This document shows, in pieces, positions 1 to 8,102 of a DNA stretch of 64,000 bases (position 1 is its first letter; each line of letters begins with the position of its first letter). The notes beneath the pieces are model-generated. The model saw only the letters and a list, made by a program, of their open reading frames with translations, did no database searches and had not been told where the DNA came from. The position numbers and the translations under genes are program-made. Origin of the DNA: Paenibacillus senegalimassiliensis (GTDB taxonomy: Bacteria > Bacillota > Bacilli > Paenibacillales > Paenibacillaceae); NCBI RefSeq assembly GCF_001486585.1, contig NZ_LN909045.1:605368-669367 (forward strand), in the 5' to 3' direction.

Positions 1-168
1 AATTGGGTGAAAGAATATCAAAATTATTTATCTGAAGAATATACAGAGCTTAACTTAATTCTTATTATCGATGACAATGCGATACATCAAAAGAGCGTTA
101 TTTCTTCAAATAAGTTCAAAGGTATTGAAGAACAGAATATTGTATATGATATCAACAAAAATGATTGA
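1..168 (+). CDS. 3' end of a truncated gene of unknown function
   Basis: The first reading frame is open from base 1 and ends with TGA at 166-168, giving the last 55 residues of a protein that begins outside the window. The visible part has a short hydrophobic strand followed by acidic residues (LNLILIIDDN), which could be the end of an alpha/beta fold, but no family can be named. The AT-rich codon use matches the cargo genes to its right. Confidence 0.5.
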   Translation, partial: NWVKEYQNYLSEEYTELNLILIIDDNAIHQKSVISSNKFKGIEEQNIVYDINKND

Positions 169-726
169 TTATTGTAGCTACGGAATGCTGAAATAAACAA
201 AAGCTAGCCAACGTGAAAAAACGACGCAGCAATCTGGAGTGGCCAATTTGTCGTATCTTATGGAGTCTCTTGGATTGTGAAAAAGAACTTCTTAGGGCTT
301 CCGTGTGCCCAGGTGCAGAGTATTGAAAGATCTGGATCTACGGCTTTAGCATGGTGGAGAAATACAAGGTCACCATAAATTCGATTATTTAGCTGTTCAA
401 GAAAATGTATTGAAGCATTAATCTTATCCGTTTAATTCCAAACAAGCTCTAGATGGAAAATGATGGGTAATGTCTATATCTGGCGAGCATTTTGAACCTG
501 TTCAGGTGTAATTTCGAATTGATAAGTGAACGACGAAAGAACTGGTGCTAACGGCGTTGTACCGTAATCACAGCCAGCCACGATCATGTGGAGAGGGTAC
601 TGCATCATTTGGATCGTGGCCGTCTATGATTCCTAACTACAAAACATGACTCAAGCCTATAAGATGAAAGGCAGTGAGCTTCTCGGTTCTGCGCACCTAT
701 TTTATTGACGTAAATTTTAAATATTT
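169..726. other. Gene-free stretch, probably degenerate sequence
   Basis: About 560 bases without a convincing gene. A 37-codon open frame runs on the minus strand at 474-587 (starts MIVAGCDYGTT) and may be a scrap of a former gene, but it has no good ribosome binding site and no recognised family. No RNA gene or clear promoter is visible. Confidence 0.35.
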
Positions 727-1509
727 TTACTCTAAAACTTTGCGACTTAACATTGGGCCTTCTAACTGTGGTAATTGACTATCATTGGAGCGTTTTTTAA
801 CTTTTGCATACACTTTAGTATGCAATTCTTCGTAAGTCATGCCTTTTTCCATAAATTCCATTAAAGCTCCGGTTAAGTAACCATTTTTACCATCATCATA
901 TGAATATTGATTAGATTTGCAGCCAGCTAACAGTATATGATTTGGACCAGACAAAGCATGGCTTTTTATTGCTCTTTGTCTGTCAGGACGTACTTCGTTT
1001 ATTAATTCCTTAATCTTTGTTATTGTTGGAGTGGCATCTAGGCATTTTTTCTTATCCTCGTTCTCTAAAAATTTGGTTCCATCACCTGAGTTACAACTAT
1101 CAAAGATTATCGTGAAATGTACATCCTGTTTTAATTTTGACAATTTTTCTTTTATCTCATCATCACGAATAAGATTGGAGGGACTAGCCAAACCATCAAA
1201 AGGCACAATTGCTTCGTCTAACATGTCTAATTCATCGAGAGGAGGGAAATCGGCAGTTTGTGTTCCATGTCCCGAATATGTGAATACACCAATGTCCCCG
1301 GGATTTAAACTTGTTACTAATAGTTCAAGGGCGTCCAAGATGTTCTTCTTGATGGCATACTCCTCAATTAAGAGTTGAATATCTTCAATTTTAAAACCAA
1401 ATTTATTCACTAATAACCTACACATTTCTTTTGTGTCATTTATACATCCACCGAGACTATTGTCAGTTCCTTCATAATTTATCCCTACAACTAATGCAAG
1501 TTTTTTCAT
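727..1509 (-). CDS. Caspase-like (metacaspase / peptidase C14) protease
   Basis: The protein has 260 residues and a single caspase p20-like fold. It starts with a hydrophobic strand and the family-typical phrase LALVVGINY. The catalytic His is H81 in YSGHGTQ and the catalytic Cys is C139 in FDSCNSG; both are intact. Such proteases cleave target proteins after specific residues. Bacterial members often sit beside trypsin-like proteases or regulatory ATPases in conflict systems. It lies 20 bases downstream of the trypsin-like gene on the same strand and is probably co-transcribed with it. Its own ribosome binding site (GAGGA) lies just upstream of the ATG. There is no separate sensor domain in this chain. 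The family call is firm; a defence role is inferred. Confidence 0.88.
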   Translation of the reverse strand: MKKLALVVGINYEGTDNSLGGCINDTKEMCRLLVNKFGFKIEDIQLLIEEYAIKKNILDALELLVTSLNPGDIGVFTYSGHGTQTADFPPLDELDMLDEAIVPFDGLASPSNLIRDDEIKEKLSKLKQDVHFTIIFDSCNSGDGTKFLENEDKKKCLDATPTITKIKELINEVRPDRQRAIKSHALSGPNHILLAGCKSNQYSYDDGKNGYLTGALMEFMEKGMTYEELHTKVYAKVKKRSNDSQLPQLEGPMLSRKVLE

Positions 1510-1529
1510 AAATCCTCCTCAGTAAATTA

Positions 1530-2765
1530 TTATTTACCTGCTGCATAAGCGGAAGCACCTGCAGCAACTCCTGCTAAATACACAGCGTACCCCAGCGGTA
1601 ATATTTCATTTGTATTTTTAATATGTTGATAAGCTTCTTTAGCAATATCAGGTTTTTCAAACAAATGATTTATCAAATTTCTTATTAATTGACTAGGCAT
1701 CTCAGAATTTTCTTTTACTGAACGTATCAAATCGCTAATTACTGTATTCGCCGAAACAGATATACCAATGGAGACTTCTTTTTTACTTGTAACATGAGCC
1801 AAATGTGCTATCCCTGCCCCAGAAGCTACACCTGCAATTGCAGCCACTGTGAGCGGATCAAAAAACTCGGATGTTTGATGCAGGTTTATCCAATCATTCA
1901 ATAATGGTTCAAACCTTGGATATTTTTTGTTAAATTCAGATGCCTCATTAGATAAAGAAGAAATGGAACTGTTTGAGAAAATCAATCTTTCTATATCGGG
2001 TTTTAACTCATTCAAAGTTATGTCGATTAATGGATCTGTTAATCCAAGAAATGCTTGAGCATCAAGAAGGACATGATTAATAAGGATACCTTCATTACAA
2101 AAGTCATATGTTCCATCAGGCTTTTGAATAATGTTGGACGCGTGATGCAGAGCTACAAGTCGCCAATTTGAATCAAACACGGGTGATCCTGAAGAGCCAG
2201 GCTCAGTATCTGTTGTATACTGCACTTTGTTTTCAAAGGTATTTTGAACATAGTTATCATTTAAACAGATTTGTTTTTTTCCACCCGAAGGATGCTGAAT
2301 TATTACTACATTATTATTTGGAGAGGGCCTGCTTCCAATTGTTTGTATATTCACAAATCCAAAAATGTTGCCAGGAGCCTCTTTTACCTTAACTATGGTG
2401 TAGTCATGTTCAATATTTGTAATAAATTGAGTGGAATCTAAATTGAATCTTTGTGATTTCTCGATATTATTTTCCCAATCATCCTGATAATTAAATTCAA
2501 CTACACTTTTTTCAGCATCCTTCGCCGATTTAATAACATGATTATTAGTGAGAAGAATATCAGGGCCAATAAGAAAGCCTGTTCCGTATCCTTCGGGGGT
2601 AATAATTCTTGCGACTGATTTTGAAATTTCTAAACCACGGCCCATCCAAGAAATATTTAACAAGTTGTTTTGCCCAATAATTTGTTTTGGCTTATCTGCA
2701 AAACCTTTCCATTCTGTTTTCTTAAGCTTTTTGATTACATTTTTACTAAGTGTCAATGTTGTCAT
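1530..2765 (-). CDS. Trypsin-like serine protease with hydrophobic Gly/Ala-rich C-terminal region
   Basis: The protein has 411 residues. Residues about 50-215 form a trypsin-like protease: His76 in TNNHV, Asp121 in EHDYTIV and Ser192 in GSSGSP make a complete triad. There is no signal peptide, so it should act in the cytoplasm. The C-terminal half carries two Gly/Ala-rich hydrophobic stretches (about 303-324 and 389-410) separated by a charged helical part. They could insert into a membrane or pack as an effector-associated domain. It is the first gene of a two-gene unit with the caspase-like gene. A pair in which one protease activates the other, or releases a membrane-active tail, is a reasonable but untested reading. 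Confidence 0.85.
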   Translation of the reverse strand: MTTLTLSKNVIKKLKKTEWKGFADKPKQIIGQNNLLNISWMGRGLEISKSVARIITPEGYGTGFLIGPDILLTNNHVIKSAKDAEKSVVEFNYQDDWENNIEKSQRFNLDSTQFITNIEHDYTIVKVKEAPGNIFGFVNIQTIGSRPSPNNNVVIIQHPSGGKKQICLNDNYVQNTFENKVQYTTDTEPGSSGSPVFDSNWRLVALHHASNIIQKPDGTYDFCNEGILINHVLLDAQAFLGLTDPLIDITLNELKPDIERLIFSNSSISSLSNEASEFNKKYPRFEPLLNDWINLHQTSEFFDPLTVAAIAGVASGAGIAHLAHVTSKKEVSIGISVSANTVISDLIRSVKENSEMPSQLIRNLINHLFEKPDIAKEAYQHIKNTNEILPLGYAVYLAGVAAGASAYAAGK

Positions 2766-2907
2766 TACTATGCTCCTTTGTAATTTGCTGAATTATATAA
2801 TTTCCTGCTTTGTTTGAAATATGTGTTAACTGTGAATCCAAATAGAGACAATTTTTATCATAAGTTTTAGTTGATCAATAATATGGGAAGTATAATTCAG
2901 TTCTTCA
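2766..2907. promoter_or_regulatory. Intergenic region upstream of the protease pair
   Basis: This stretch carries the leader and presumably the promoter of the leftward protease pair. Its ribosome binding site (AAAGGAG on the minus strand) is near 2770. No clean -35/-10 pair stands out in the AT-rich sequence. Confidence 0.3.
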
Positions 2908-3162
2908 TTGCGATCTCAACAAACCGATGAGTCTTTGCTGAGAAATTTACGTACGAAGGATACTATTCGTACTCTCATCACATTCACCCTGTCACGAGTA
3001 GGAAGCGGAAAAGTACCCATTGATATGAATGAATTTCCCACGGTCGCATTGGCTGTGTTAAACGTACCTTGTGCGAATTGTCAGGATGAAAAGGCAGCTA
3101 GGATAATGATCTCAAAACCAATGGGCCGATCGGACTATACTAAATTTGCTACAGAAAATTGA
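2908..3162 (+). pseudogene. Possible gene fragment, family unknown
   Basis: An 84-codon frame starts only at a TTG without a ribosome binding site. The translation has plausible protein composition (PIDMNEFPTVALAVLNVPC) and the frame around the stop continues into similar-looking sequence. It may be the remains of a longer gene, and no family is recognised. The surrounding 2.8-3.4 kb is otherwise non-coding. Confidence 0.25.
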
Positions 3163-3265
3163 AGCATACCGTATGAAGTGACAAGGAAACTTAACTAGGT
3201 TATTATTCAGCTTCTTTTATATGCGGGGAATTAGTCTTGAATTACTATTTAAGAGGAGTATTCCT

Positions 3266-3346
3266 ATGAAAATAGGTATAAAGATCTATTTGGAAGAAGG
3301 AAAATGCTTCCTCATGGCGAAAATATATACTACGAACGTCAGATAA
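3266..3346 (+). CDS. Possible 26-residue peptide
   Basis: A short frame (begins MKIGIKIYLEEGK) is preceded by a good ribosome binding site, AAGAGGAG, seven bases before its ATG. It lies 65 bases ahead of the exonuclease VII-like gene and could be a leader peptide for that operon or a chance frame. Nothing is known of a related peptide. Confidence 0.3.
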   Translation: MKIGIKIYLEEGKCFLMAKIYTTNVR

Positions 3347-3410
3347 TGTTGATTTTTGGTAGGATATGTTTTGGTGAATAAATACAACTTGAAGTGGAGC
3401 AGATACAGAA

Positions 3411-4403
3411 ATGAGTAATTCTCTTTTATCAAAGGACAATTTATCAGAGGTATATAAGAGAGAACTGAAGGAAATTAGAAATATCGTTGGGAACTCCTTA
3501 GAGCAGCGTATGTATACCATAGTTGCTGAAGTCAAATACATAAATGAAGGCAGGTTTGGAACGAACTTCGTAACTGTTTTTGATGAGAACGGAACTGAGA
3601 TTCAAATGAAGGTGGTAGAGCATCTTTCTCGTGGGTTAGAGCGAGAGAAAACCTATATCTTTACAGGTCATTTCGAAGTCGGTTACTCTGCGGAGTTTGG
3701 TGCGCTACAATTTAAACCAAGGCAAATTGAATCGTTTGGAAGCAGCTTCAGGACAATGCAACAGCAAGCTGTTTCGAAAGAGCTTATTGAAAGTCAGTAT
3801 CTAAATAAGTATAAAAACGATTTTTCTTCATTCCTAGGCAAACAGGCTTGCCATGTGGCCCTAGTTACCTCAGGGCAGTCAAAGGCAATTCATGATGTTG
3901 AGGAAGTTTTTAAAAGACGACCAGGCATTGTAAAAAGCATTCACAGAGTAAGGTTAAATGATTCCAAAAGCATTGCTTTTGGAATTTTTGAAGCATCCGA
4001 ATCTACTGCGGACGTAATTATGGTTGTTCGAGGTGGAGGCAAGGATACTGACTTTCTTGTCTTTGATAGTGTTGAAGTCATACAAGAAATTTATAATACC
4101 TCAATTCCAGTTATTACTGGTTTAGGGCATACGAGTAACCTCACGCTCGCTGATCAGGCTGCTGATCGCTGTGAGACTACTCCAACTAAGGCGGCTCAGT
4201 TTCTTGTGGATAGGCTAGGAGATACTGTATTTGTGATCCAAGAAAAAAAAGCTAATTACAAAACTTACGATATTAACACAGCCCTTCCAGTGGTTTCAAC
4301 TACAAAGAAAAAAAGGAAGGTTATAATTATCTGGTCAGTTGTTATCTTTTTAAGTATTGTAGCTTTAATTTTAGCTTTGTTAACGTCTAGCTTAGGTAGG
4401 TAG
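3411..4403 (+). CDS. Membrane-anchored exonuclease VII large-subunit-like protein
   Basis: The protein has 330 residues. An OB-fold-like part spans about 33-110. An XseA catalytic-type core spans about 125-268, with AIHDV (D162), VVRGGGKDTDFL (R207) and GLGHTSNLTLADQAAD (H240). A basic stretch and one membrane helix follow (about 303-325). Normal XseA is about 400-460 residues, has a long coiled coil and no membrane anchor, and works with XseB; no xseB is nearby. The E. coli residue D241 in GHETD corresponds here to N243, so activity may be lost or changed. It heads a plus-strand cluster with a membrane protein and a RelA-type enzyme. A membrane-tethered nuclease or nucleic-acid sensor is the best guess. 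Confidence 0.8.
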   Translation: MSNSLLSKDNLSEVYKRELKEIRNIVGNSLEQRMYTIVAEVKYINEGRFGTNFVTVFDENGTEIQMKVVEHLSRGLEREKTYIFTGHFEVGYSAEFGALQFKPRQIESFGSSFRTMQQQAVSKELIESQYLNKYKNDFSSFLGKQACHVALVTSGQSKAIHDVEEVFKRRPGIVKSIHRVRLNDSKSIAFGIFEASESTADVIMVVRGGGKDTDFLVFDSVEVIQEIYNTSIPVITGLGHTSNLTLADQAADRCETTPTKAAQFLVDRLGDTVFVIQEKKANYKTYDINTALPVVSTTKKKRKVIIIWSVVIFLSIVALILALLTSSLGR

Positions 4404-4450
4404 TTAAGCAAGAACCTTTTTGGTATTTTGGATGAAAAGGAAGAAGTCAG

Positions 4451-5245
4451 ATGAATTCTTTTAATGAATTATTAAAATATGCAGGTATACCTAATGCAAT
4501 AATATTGATTTTAACATTTTGCTTTGCCTTAAATAAGATCAAACCTGTAACAATGATTACTTCGACTTATGTCGAAAAGAGCTTGCAAACAAAAGAAAAA
4601 AGATTATACGTAAAAATTATCAGGCATATTGGATACTTGTTGCTTTTATTTTTATATCAAGTAATAATTACAATCTGTTCTTATCAACTTAGAATCCCAT
4701 TCTACAATTTTATCTTTTATATTGGCTTTGTAGTAAGTTTCTTGGGAATGATTATCTCTGGAGCTATTCGTATCAATAAAAGTTGGTTCAAAAATTTTCT
4801 GAAAAAACGTTCATTGAAAATGAAGTTTATAGTTTTACTATTACTTGTATTTAGCGTGCTTTGTACTATTACTATCTTTCCTTTTTTAATTGGTTCCGGT
4901 GCAGCCTTTGTTCCAGGAGAATTAATTACTGATCAAGAAAAACTAGTAGTTGTAATAATTATGCTTTTTTTTATAGCTTGTATTTTTTTGTTTTTATTTA
5001 AATGGGAAGTCAATTCAATTGATCTGGCATTTTCTGATTTGAAAAGTTTATTTGTTATGGAAGAATCAAAGAAATGGTATATATTCTACCCAGTTGATGA
5101 CAAATACTTCTTGTGTGGTAATGAACCTAATAAACAGGAGTCAAATGTATTTAGGTATTTTGAGAAAACTAAATTACTTGAAAAGGAATTACATATCTGT
5201 ATAGCAGATAGTGAAGAAGAGGATGATATAGAGTACATTATTTGA
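4451..5245 (+). CDS. Multi-pass membrane protein of unknown family
   Basis: The protein has 264 residues with about five hydrophobic helices (roughly 10-30, 55-75, 80-104, 123-147 and 163-186). A cytoplasmic tail of about 75 residues ends in an acidic run (DSEEEDDIEY). AAGGAAGAAG precedes the ATG. It lies 47 bases after the exonuclease VII-like gene and ends 44 bases before the preferred start of the RelA-type gene, consistent with one operon. No family was recognised. By position it could be a membrane effector or a partner of the tethered nuclease. Confidence 0.7.
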   Translation: MNSFNELLKYAGIPNAIILILTFCFALNKIKPVTMITSTYVEKSLQTKEKRLYVKIIRHIGYLLLLFLYQVIITICSYQLRIPFYNFIFYIGFVVSFLGMIISGAIRINKSWFKNFLKKRSLKMKFIVLLLLVFSVLCTITIFPFLIGSGAAFVPGELITDQEKLVVVIIMLFFIACIFLFLFKWEVNSIDLAFSDLKSLFVMEESKKWYIFYPVDDKYFLCGNEPNKQESNVFRYFEKTKLLEKELHICIADSEEEDDIEYII

Positions 5246-5289
5246 TATTTATACGTAAAAAAAATCATAAAGGCGATGGAGGAGAGATA

Positions 5290-6273
5290 ATGCTTGATCT
5301 TTCTTTGGACGAATTTTTTAGAAAATATCATATTTCTGAAGAGAGTAAAGATATTGTTAATTGGAATGAATTAAACAAGATACATACTCATTTTTTATCA
5401 ATAAGAGAGAGTCTCATTGCCCAGGCTGACTTTATTGCAAATACTTTGCGTGCAAACAAAACGATTCATACCGTAAGGTCAAGAGTTAAGGACCCCGAAC
5501 ATTTAATAGCAAAAATAATTAGAAAAATGCCTCAACGTAAGGAACAAAAAGGGAAAGATTTTTGCTTTACAGTCGATAACTATCAAGATGAAATAACTGA
5601 TTTAATAGGAGTGCGGGCAATACATATATTTAAAGAGGATTGGGAAGAAATACATAATTACATTAATAGAATATGGAATACCACTGAAATCATTGCTAAC
5701 GTGAGGGCGGGGGATGACACAAGTAGATTTGAGGAACTTGGAATCCCAGTAGATCCAAGAGAAACAGGTTATCGTTCAGTTCATTACCTGATTGAATCTT
5801 CTCCTACCAGAAAAAAAATTGTAGCAGAGATTCAAGTAAGAACAATATTTGAAGAGGGTTATGGAGAGATTGATCATATTTTAAGGTATCCTCACGGTGA
5901 TGTACCTCAAGTGCTTACTTTAAATTTATTATTACTCAATCGAATTGTTGGAAGTTCTGACGAGATGGCTTCTTATATTAATCTTTTGAAAGAAGATTTA
6001 AGGCAAATAGAAAGTGATCACCAAACTGCAATAAATAAGAAAAATGATGAAATAGAATCACTGAAAAATAAAATCAATAAAATGGAAATGAAAGAACAAG
6101 ATAGAAATTCCCTGCTATCCAGTGTAAATACTATTAAAGAAAATAACACGATTTATAAAACATATCAAAATCAGATTATTACTTCCCAAAAACTCATTAA
6201 CTCCAATACATTTTTGAAGAGAGCATTTTTAGATAGTGACTTTAAACAGGGGCAAAAGGGAGATGATGATTAA
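5290..6273 (+). CDS. RelA/SpoT-domain nucleotide synthetase with C-terminal coiled coil
   Basis: ATG 5290 is chosen because GGAGGAGAG sits directly before it; an upstream ATG at 5242 has no such site. The 327-residue protein carries the synthetase motifs of (p)ppGpp enzymes: SRVKDPEHLIAK (about 64-75), ITDLIGVRAI (D104), GYRSVH (160-165) and EIQVRT...GEIDH (180-195). It has no hydrolase domain, so it resembles small alarmone synthetases. These transfer pyrophosphate from ATP to GDP, GTP or another acceptor, and toxic relatives modify tRNA or make other nucleotides. Residues about 240-280 look coiled coil. Its place between membrane proteins suggests a nucleotide signal acting on a membrane effector, which is an inference. 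Confidence 0.85.
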   Translation: MLDLSLDEFFRKYHISEESKDIVNWNELNKIHTHFLSIRESLIAQADFIANTLRANKTIHTVRSRVKDPEHLIAKIIRKMPQRKEQKGKDFCFTVDNYQDEITDLIGVRAIHIFKEDWEEIHNYINRIWNTTEIIANVRAGDDTSRFEELGIPVDPRETGYRSVHYLIESSPTRKKIVAEIQVRTIFEEGYGEIDHILRYPHGDVPQVLTLNLLLLNRIVGSSDEMASYINLLKEDLRQIESDHQTAINKKNDEIESLKNKINKMEMKEQDRNSLLSSVNTIKENNTIYKTYQNQIITSQKLINSNTFLKRAFLDSDFKQGQKGDDD

Positions 6274-6339
6274 TTCATAGTAATGTTTACAAAACGAGAG
6301 AAAACAGCTTATGTAAATAAGCGAAAGAAAGGTAGAGAA

Positions 6340-7653
6340 ATGGAGCTAATAAAAAGTAAAAGTTCAGTGTCAGATTGTGTCATTTTTATGAGTGCTTACA
6401 AATCTAATTATTCTAGAAAAAAAATGATTTCATTTTATAAGAATAAAAGTGAAAAGAAATCAGAAATACTTAATAAGCATCATATTTCTAGCATATTAAT
6501 TGATGATTCTTTTTTTACAGTAGATGGGATTCTAAAATTTGAACCAAATCATGATGCATATCATCAAAAAACTTCTTTTGAATTCAAATTAATCAATGAG
6601 AAAGATGATATTGATAAATTTCAAAAATATTTAAAAGAAACGAAATGGTGTTTATCATTGAAACACTCAGTAGAAATACTCTTGGACCCTTTTAAGTTTG
6701 AAGTTTCTTCTTTTATAAACATGGAAAGTTTTTTAATCTTTATAAACAATAGGAAGCTTCAAGTGGACCCGATAATTTTTTTTATAAACGAAGTTATGTT
6801 TATATGTTTTGAATTAATAAATTTTGATACAAGGGAGCCATTTAACAAAGATGAAATATATGGACGAAGTAACAATTATAATGTGAAAATAATAAAAGAA
6901 ATGCAGTTCTTTGGAACTGAAGAAATTATAACGGTTAATAAAAAGATTCCAGACATAATTTTTGAAAACATAAATTCCTTACTACAAGACATTCTTCGGG
7001 ATAGATTTGTTTTAGATAATACCAGTTTTCTGCATAATCTTTTTGTTATCTCTGATTTTGTTGAGGATATGTCTACGTATTTTCAGGATGTTTTGGGTGA
7101 GAAAATCACAAATATGCAATTGGATAACATAAGTGGTCATGATAGTTTCAATTACTTTTCGCAAGAATATTTAGGTGTTGTAACTTTAGCTGATGGGCAA
7201 TATAAAACTGATGTATTGTGGGATACTCAGGTATTAGAAATACTAAAAATGTACATTTGTTTAAATCAAATTATTAACTACGATCTTACTTTAGACTTGA
7301 AGAATACTTTAGATGAGAAGATGCATACTGAACAACTTTTATTCATGTCAAGAGTTCCAATAATAACAGTCAAAGCTATTACCAATATGCAAAATACAGC
7401 TTCTTTTGAAAGATACAAAGAATCAATTAATTTTAAAATATCATATTTAACTATGTATTATGAGAGACGTAAAAATCGAAATGCTTTACTGCTAAATGTG
7501 CTTCTATATGTTATTTCATTTATTGGGAGTGTAGGTACGTTCCAAATACTACAAGAGGAATTCGGTTTATCCTTCAAGATAAGCTTTATAGCTCTAACAA
7601 GTGTTTTTTTTCTATTAGGAGTAATCTGGATTTATCTTGAACGAAAAAAATAA
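6340..7653 (+). CDS. Unknown protein with two C-terminal membrane helices
   Basis: The frame is open from 6283, but AAAGGTAG just upstream supports ATG 6340, giving 437 residues. The body is soluble, rich in Lys, Asn, Ile and Phe. The last 55 residues hold two hydrophobic helices (NALLLNVLLYVISFIG and FIALTSVFFLLGVIWIYL) separated by a short loop. This large-soluble-part plus helical-hairpin layout recalls CorA-type channels and membrane effectors of nucleotide-signalling defence systems, but no motif proves either. It follows the RelA-type gene by 66 bases and is probably the last gene of that operon. Confidence 0.65.
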   Translation: MELIKSKSSVSDCVIFMSAYKSNYSRKKMISFYKNKSEKKSEILNKHHISSILIDDSFFTVDGILKFEPNHDAYHQKTSFEFKLINEKDDIDKFQKYLKETKWCLSLKHSVEILLDPFKFEVSSFINMESFLIFINNRKLQVDPIIFFINEVMFICFELINFDTREPFNKDEIYGRSNNYNVKIIKEMQFFGTEEIITVNKKIPDIIFENINSLLQDILRDRFVLDNTSFLHNLFVISDFVEDMSTYFQDVLGEKITNMQLDNISGHDSFNYFSQEYLGVVTLADGQYKTDVLWDTQVLEILKMYICLNQIINYDLTLDLKNTLDEKMHTEQLLFMSRVPIITVKAITNMQNTASFERYKESINFKISYLTMYYERRKNRNALLLNVLLYVISFIGSVGTFQILQEEFGLSFKISFIALTSVFFLLGVIWIYLERKK

Positions 7654-8102
7654 TTTCCCGGTCTACATAATCTGTTGTATGTGAAGCAGATTGCAAGTTG
7701 GAATGTAACACTACTGCTAAAAAAATGCTACCTACCTACATATAGACATAAAGAAAGTCCGTCAAAATCTCATAAGTTAGAAATCCTTCACCAACAGAGG
7801 ATAAAAATTTCCTAGTTTTTTTTTGTAATTTAGTAGATTGCATTCAGCTTTTAACTTGGAACGTTGTTTTTAATAGCGGAAAAAGATATGGATACGTCAC
7901 TGCGTTTAATAAACGTAAACCTACTTGTACAATAAGTTGGTAAAGCTAATGCCAGTAATTCAGCTAATGATTAAGATGATAATGAATTACTACATACAAC
8001 GATGATAAAACAGACTTTTTATAAACTCTAAAGGAATACTATTGCTTCTGGCGAAGTTATTTATAAAACTTTTAATGTAAATGTAATGGGGAGTGACTAA
8101 TT
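7654..8102. other. Gene-free spacer between two putative defence operons
   Basis: Almost 450 AT-rich bases with no supported gene. Short frames are broken by stops. The end carries the ribosome binding site of the next gene (GGGGAGTG near 8086). No clear terminator or promoter could be assigned by eye. Confidence 0.4.
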
